Part shown: positions 61,883 through 64,000 of the stretch, piece by piece | Layout of the letters: each line of letters opens with the position of its first letter | How positions within the stretch are numbered: position 1 is the first letter of the stretch | Origin: Citromicrobium sp. JLT1363 | GTDB taxonomy: Bacteria; Pseudomonadota; Alphaproteobacteria; Sphingomonadales; Sphingomonadaceae | Assembly: GCF_000186705.1 (NCBI RefSeq) | Contig: NZ_AEUE01000010.1 | Location: 1-64,000, forward strand | Direction of reading: 5' to 3' | Length of the DNA: 64,000 nucleotides | Made by a program: the position numbers and the translations under genes | The notes under the pieces: generated by a model | Told to the model about the DNA's origin: nothing | What the model saw: only the letters and a program-made list of their open reading frames with translations | The model's database searches: none

Positions 61883-63508
61883 TCAGCGCCTGAGGGCGTC
61901 CACCGCCGCAGCGGGGTTCTGGAACACCAGAAAGCTGCCCGCATCCGCGATCGGGGCCGCAAGTTCGAACCCGAACCGCTCGGCGAAGGAACGCGCCAGC
62001 CCCTCGGTCGCCAGACGGTCCTGCGCGCCGCGAAGGACGGTGACCGGCGGGGCAACGTCGCAGGCGAGCGCGCTCCAGTCCGAGGCATAGAGCTGCAGTT
62101 CCTGCATCGCCGCGGCGAACCCGTGTTCGAAGATCGCGAGCGATGCGTCGCGCAGGAATTCCCGGTTGTCGGGCTGCGCAGCAAACGCGTGATCCGCCGC
62201 GGAATCCCTGAAGAAGGTATCCATGTAATTCCCCAGCAGTCCCTTGCGGATCTTGGCGACGACGGCCCTGACATAGAGGCGCATCGCGGCTGGCAAGCGC
62301 CGGGTGAGTTGCAAGGGCAGGCGGTGCCCGATGCCGAGCATGGCCAGTTCCTCGTCGGTGCTGATCGGCAGCGCAGGCCCGGCGATCACCACCCTCTCGC
62401 ACAGATGCGGGAACTCCCTCGCGAAGGCGAGCGCGAACGCAGTCCCGCCCGAGGCGGCAAGCAGGCGCGCCCGGCCGATCCCCAGCTGATCGAGCAGGTG
62501 AACCATCCCCCCGGCGAAGGCGATGGCCATGTCCTCTCCGCTCCCTTCCTCCGCCGTCCGGCCGCAATAGGGGCGCCAGGGCGCGATAACGCGAAGATTG
62601 GCTTTCTCGAGTGCCTCCACGGTCGCCGGCGGGAGGAAGGGTCCGCCGAACAGCGGATGGAAATAGAGCACCGGCGCACCATCCGCCGCCCCGTAGAAGT
62701 TCACCCGGGTTTCGACCTCATCGAGCAGGAAGGTCTGGCTCGGGTGGCGCAGCGCATCCTGGCCGGAGACTTCGCGCCGGAGGCCGGTCAGCCCCCGAAA
62801 GCCCCCGTAGAGCGCGATCAGCTCGCCTTGCGAGCCAAGTTCCAGCTTGTGCAGCAAGCGTTTCAGCTGGTTGCGCACCGTCCCTAGCGAGGTCTCCCGC
62901 TCCTGCGCCAGAAGCCGCAGGTTTCCGCGTTCGAGCACTTCGCGCACGATCGCCTGTTCCGCCGGCGTCAGGGCAAAGGCCTGCGCGAAGTGCGCGGCGC
63001 TTTGCGCCTCCCAGCGCAGCGGCACCGGGCATAGTTCGACTGCCGCAGAATCGTTCGCGCTGCGGCGGGCGAGGTGCGGAGTCGGGCGATCGCAATCGGG
63101 CGACAGCAGCAGGCCGATCACCGCCTGCCGCTCCTCCCCCTCGCCGATCATCTTGAGGATGGCGCGGTCTTCGCGTGCCCGGTCGGTCAGCCAGACACGC
63201 TCGGGCAGCGAATCTCCCGGGCCTGCATCGTGAATGGCGGCCGTCGCCGTCAGCAATCTCAGCCTTTGGTCCAGCAGGATAGTGTGCGCCTCGCCATCCG
63301 CGGTGGCGTCACCTCCGGGCAGAGCCGCGCCGCTCAGGATCGCATCGGCATTCTCGAAGTGAAACGACAGCCGCGCACCGCCATCGGCGAGCGCACCTTT
63401 ATCGGCAAGCTGCGTGAGAACCGGCCTCAGCGAGAGCAATTGCGACGGGTCCGCCGCGACCGCGTAGATCCGGGCAATGAGTTCGTCGTGGTCGCTCGCC
63501 TTGCTCAT
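61883..63508 (-). CDS. LuxR-type regulator fused to an alpha/beta-hydrolase-like domain
   Basis: A 541-residue protein. Residues about 1-170 form an unassigned N-terminal domain. Residues about 180-238 are a LuxR-type helix-turn-helix (LTPAEQAIVREVLERGNLRL, then ETSLGTVRNQLKRLLHKL). Residues about 265-540 are an alpha/beta-hydrolase fold: oxyanion segment YFHPLFGGPF (His284), nucleophile elbow LLAASGGTAF (Ser353) and acid in VLRGAQDRL (Asp497). Where the catalytic His is expected (usually AGHF) it reads DAGSFLVFQ, with Ser525, so hydrolysis is doubtful and ligand sensing is likely. The start MSKASDHDE is chosen over an upstream in-frame ATG with no domain support. A divergent paralogue begins at 63817. 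Confidence 0.85.
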   Translation of the reverse strand: MSKASDHDELIARIYAVAADPSQLLSLRPVLTQLADKGALADGGARLSFHFENADAILSGAALPGGDATADGEAHTILLDQRLRLLTATAAIHDAGPGDSLPERVWLTDRAREDRAILKMIGEGEERQAVIGLLLSPDCDRPTPHLARRSANDSAAVELCPVPLRWEAQSAAHFAQAFALTPAEQAIVREVLERGNLRLLAQERETSLGTVRNQLKRLLHKLELGSQGELIALYGGFRGLTGLRREVSGQDALRHPSQTFLLDEVETRVNFYGAADGAPVLYFHPLFGGPFLPPATVEALEKANLRVIAPWRPYCGRTAEEGSGEDMAIAFAGGMVHLLDQLGIGRARLLAASGGTAFALAFAREFPHLCERVVIAGPALPISTDEELAMLGIGHRLPLQLTRRLPAAMRLYVRAVVAKIRKGLLGNYMDTFFRDSAADHAFAAQPDNREFLRDASLAIFEHGFAAAMQELQLYASDWSALACDVAPPVTVLRGAQDRLATEGLARSFAERFGFELAAPIADAGSFLVFQNPAAAVDALRR

Positions 63509-63736
63509 GAAGCATCTGGAATCCCACTTGAACCCGAAGACGCCATCTATGGCTTCAGCATGCTCGCAGAGCAAGGCATGGGGGCCACCCCGCTGCCGGG
63601 ATGGCCCCCGGCGGGACTGACGACGGCAAGCCATCGTCGGATCGCAAACGTCCCGCCAAGCTCGGCGATCTCAGTGTTTCGCGCACCCGGACGGTGCGCG
63701 TGCCGCACGCCCTAGCGGCGGGAAATATCGCGCGGC

Positions 63737-63754
63737 ATGTCCCATCTGGGACAT
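63737..63754. promoter_or_regulatory. Palindrome site 3 (ATGTCCCA-TC-TGGGACAT)
   Basis: Perfect 8-base arms around TC, followed by TCCC. The centre is about 71 bases before the ATG at 63817. It lies in the 308-base gap between two divergent LuxR-hydrolase genes, which holds no other feature I can support. The other gene's start has only a partial half-site, GTGGGATTCC, 15-24 bases before its ATG. Confidence 0.7.
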
Positions 63755-63816
63755 TCCCATCCGCCCGGCGCGGTGCTGTTTGCGGGCGTCAAAGCCCAGC
63801 GGATCGCAACGCAACC

Positions 63817-64000
63817 ATGACCAGGCACGCCAGCTCGACCGAAATCGAGAAGATCGTCGCGCAAGCCTATTCGGCGATCGCCAGCCCCGAGAGCGTTATC
63901 GAGCTTCTGGGACCGGTATCGCGTGTCGCATCGGCCGGAGCCGACGGGGCCTCCGCGCTCGAAGTGCATCTCGAAAATGCCGCCGACATCATCGATCGGG
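63817..64000 (+). CDS. Start of a paralogous LuxR-hydrolase-type regulator (truncated by window end)
   Basis: The first 61 codons are visible, still open at the window edge. The translated start MTRHASSTEIEKIVAQAYSA and the later ALEVHLENAADIIDR match the N-terminus of the divergent LuxR-hydrolase protein (HDELIARIYAVAADPSQLL and LSFHFENADAIL) in spacing and pattern. I infer a second member of the same family, but its helix-turn-helix and hydrolase domains would lie outside the window. Palindrome site 3 sits in its promoter. Confidence 0.6.
   Translation, partial: MTRHASSTEIEKIVAQAYSAIASPESVIELLGPVSRVASAGADGASALEVHLENAADIIDR

Overview
The window is a GC-rich chromosomal segment of an alphaproteobacterium. 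Gene content (a fli-type flagellar cluster with a short flagellin, two TonB-dependent receptors, a TPR-sulfotransferase beside a receptor, PepSY iron-uptake genes, a PutA without a DNA-binding domain, very large autotransporters) points to the Sphingomonadales, most likely an Erythrobacteraceae-type marine or freshwater organism. This placement is an inference from gene families, not from a marker gene.

Bases 1-21594 hold a nearly complete lateral-flagellum-free, single flagellar cluster read almost entirely on the + strand: the end of flgK, flgL, motA, motB, a small periplasmic protein with two TonB-like domains, the flagellin gene fliC (- strand), a divergent sigma-54 activator (FlbD-like), then fliE-F-G-H-I-J-K-L-M-N-O-P-Q-R and flhB with most neighbours overlapping by a few bases, and finally fliD, fliS and a FixJ/NarL-type regulator with a degenerate receiver. 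Together they encode the MS ring, C ring, export gate and ATPase, hook-length control, stator, cap, filament and filament chaperone. flhA and most flg genes are not in the window.

Bases 21573-29147 hold metabolic and transport genes: a BCCT-type betaine/choline/carnitine-like transporter, two tandem Crp/Fnr-family paralogues, a divergent bifunctional proline dehydrogenase/P5C dehydrogenase (putA) and dCTP deaminase (dcd). Bases 29190-36568 hold three small secreted proteins of unknown function, a TPR-sulfotransferase, a TonB-dependent receptor and a 660-base gap with an AT-rich patch.

Bases 36569-51178 are one gene: a 4869-residue autotransporter with a glycine-rich head, many passenger-associated beta repeats and a C-terminal barrel. 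It contains a recent internal duplication (period 2472 bases, about 380 bases almost identical). A divergent LysR-type regulator and a perfect inverted repeat sit at its promoter. Next come a decayed remnant of a sodium:neurotransmitter-symporter-type transporter and an iron-uptake operon (TonB receptor, small membrane protein, PepSY protein) with a Fur-like operator.

Bases 57121-64000 are the most interesting part. Three 16-18 base palindromes of the form ATRTCCCA-NN-TGGGAYAT lie with their centres 70-72 bases before three start codons: a secreted 280-residue protein, a PKD-repeat autotransporter, and the start of a regulator. A LuxR-type regulator fused to an alpha/beta-hydrolase domain lacking the usual catalytic histidine lies next to them, and the truncated gene at the window end is its divergent paralogue. 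I propose a small regulon in which these LuxR-hydrolase proteins control surface and secreted proteins through this palindrome.
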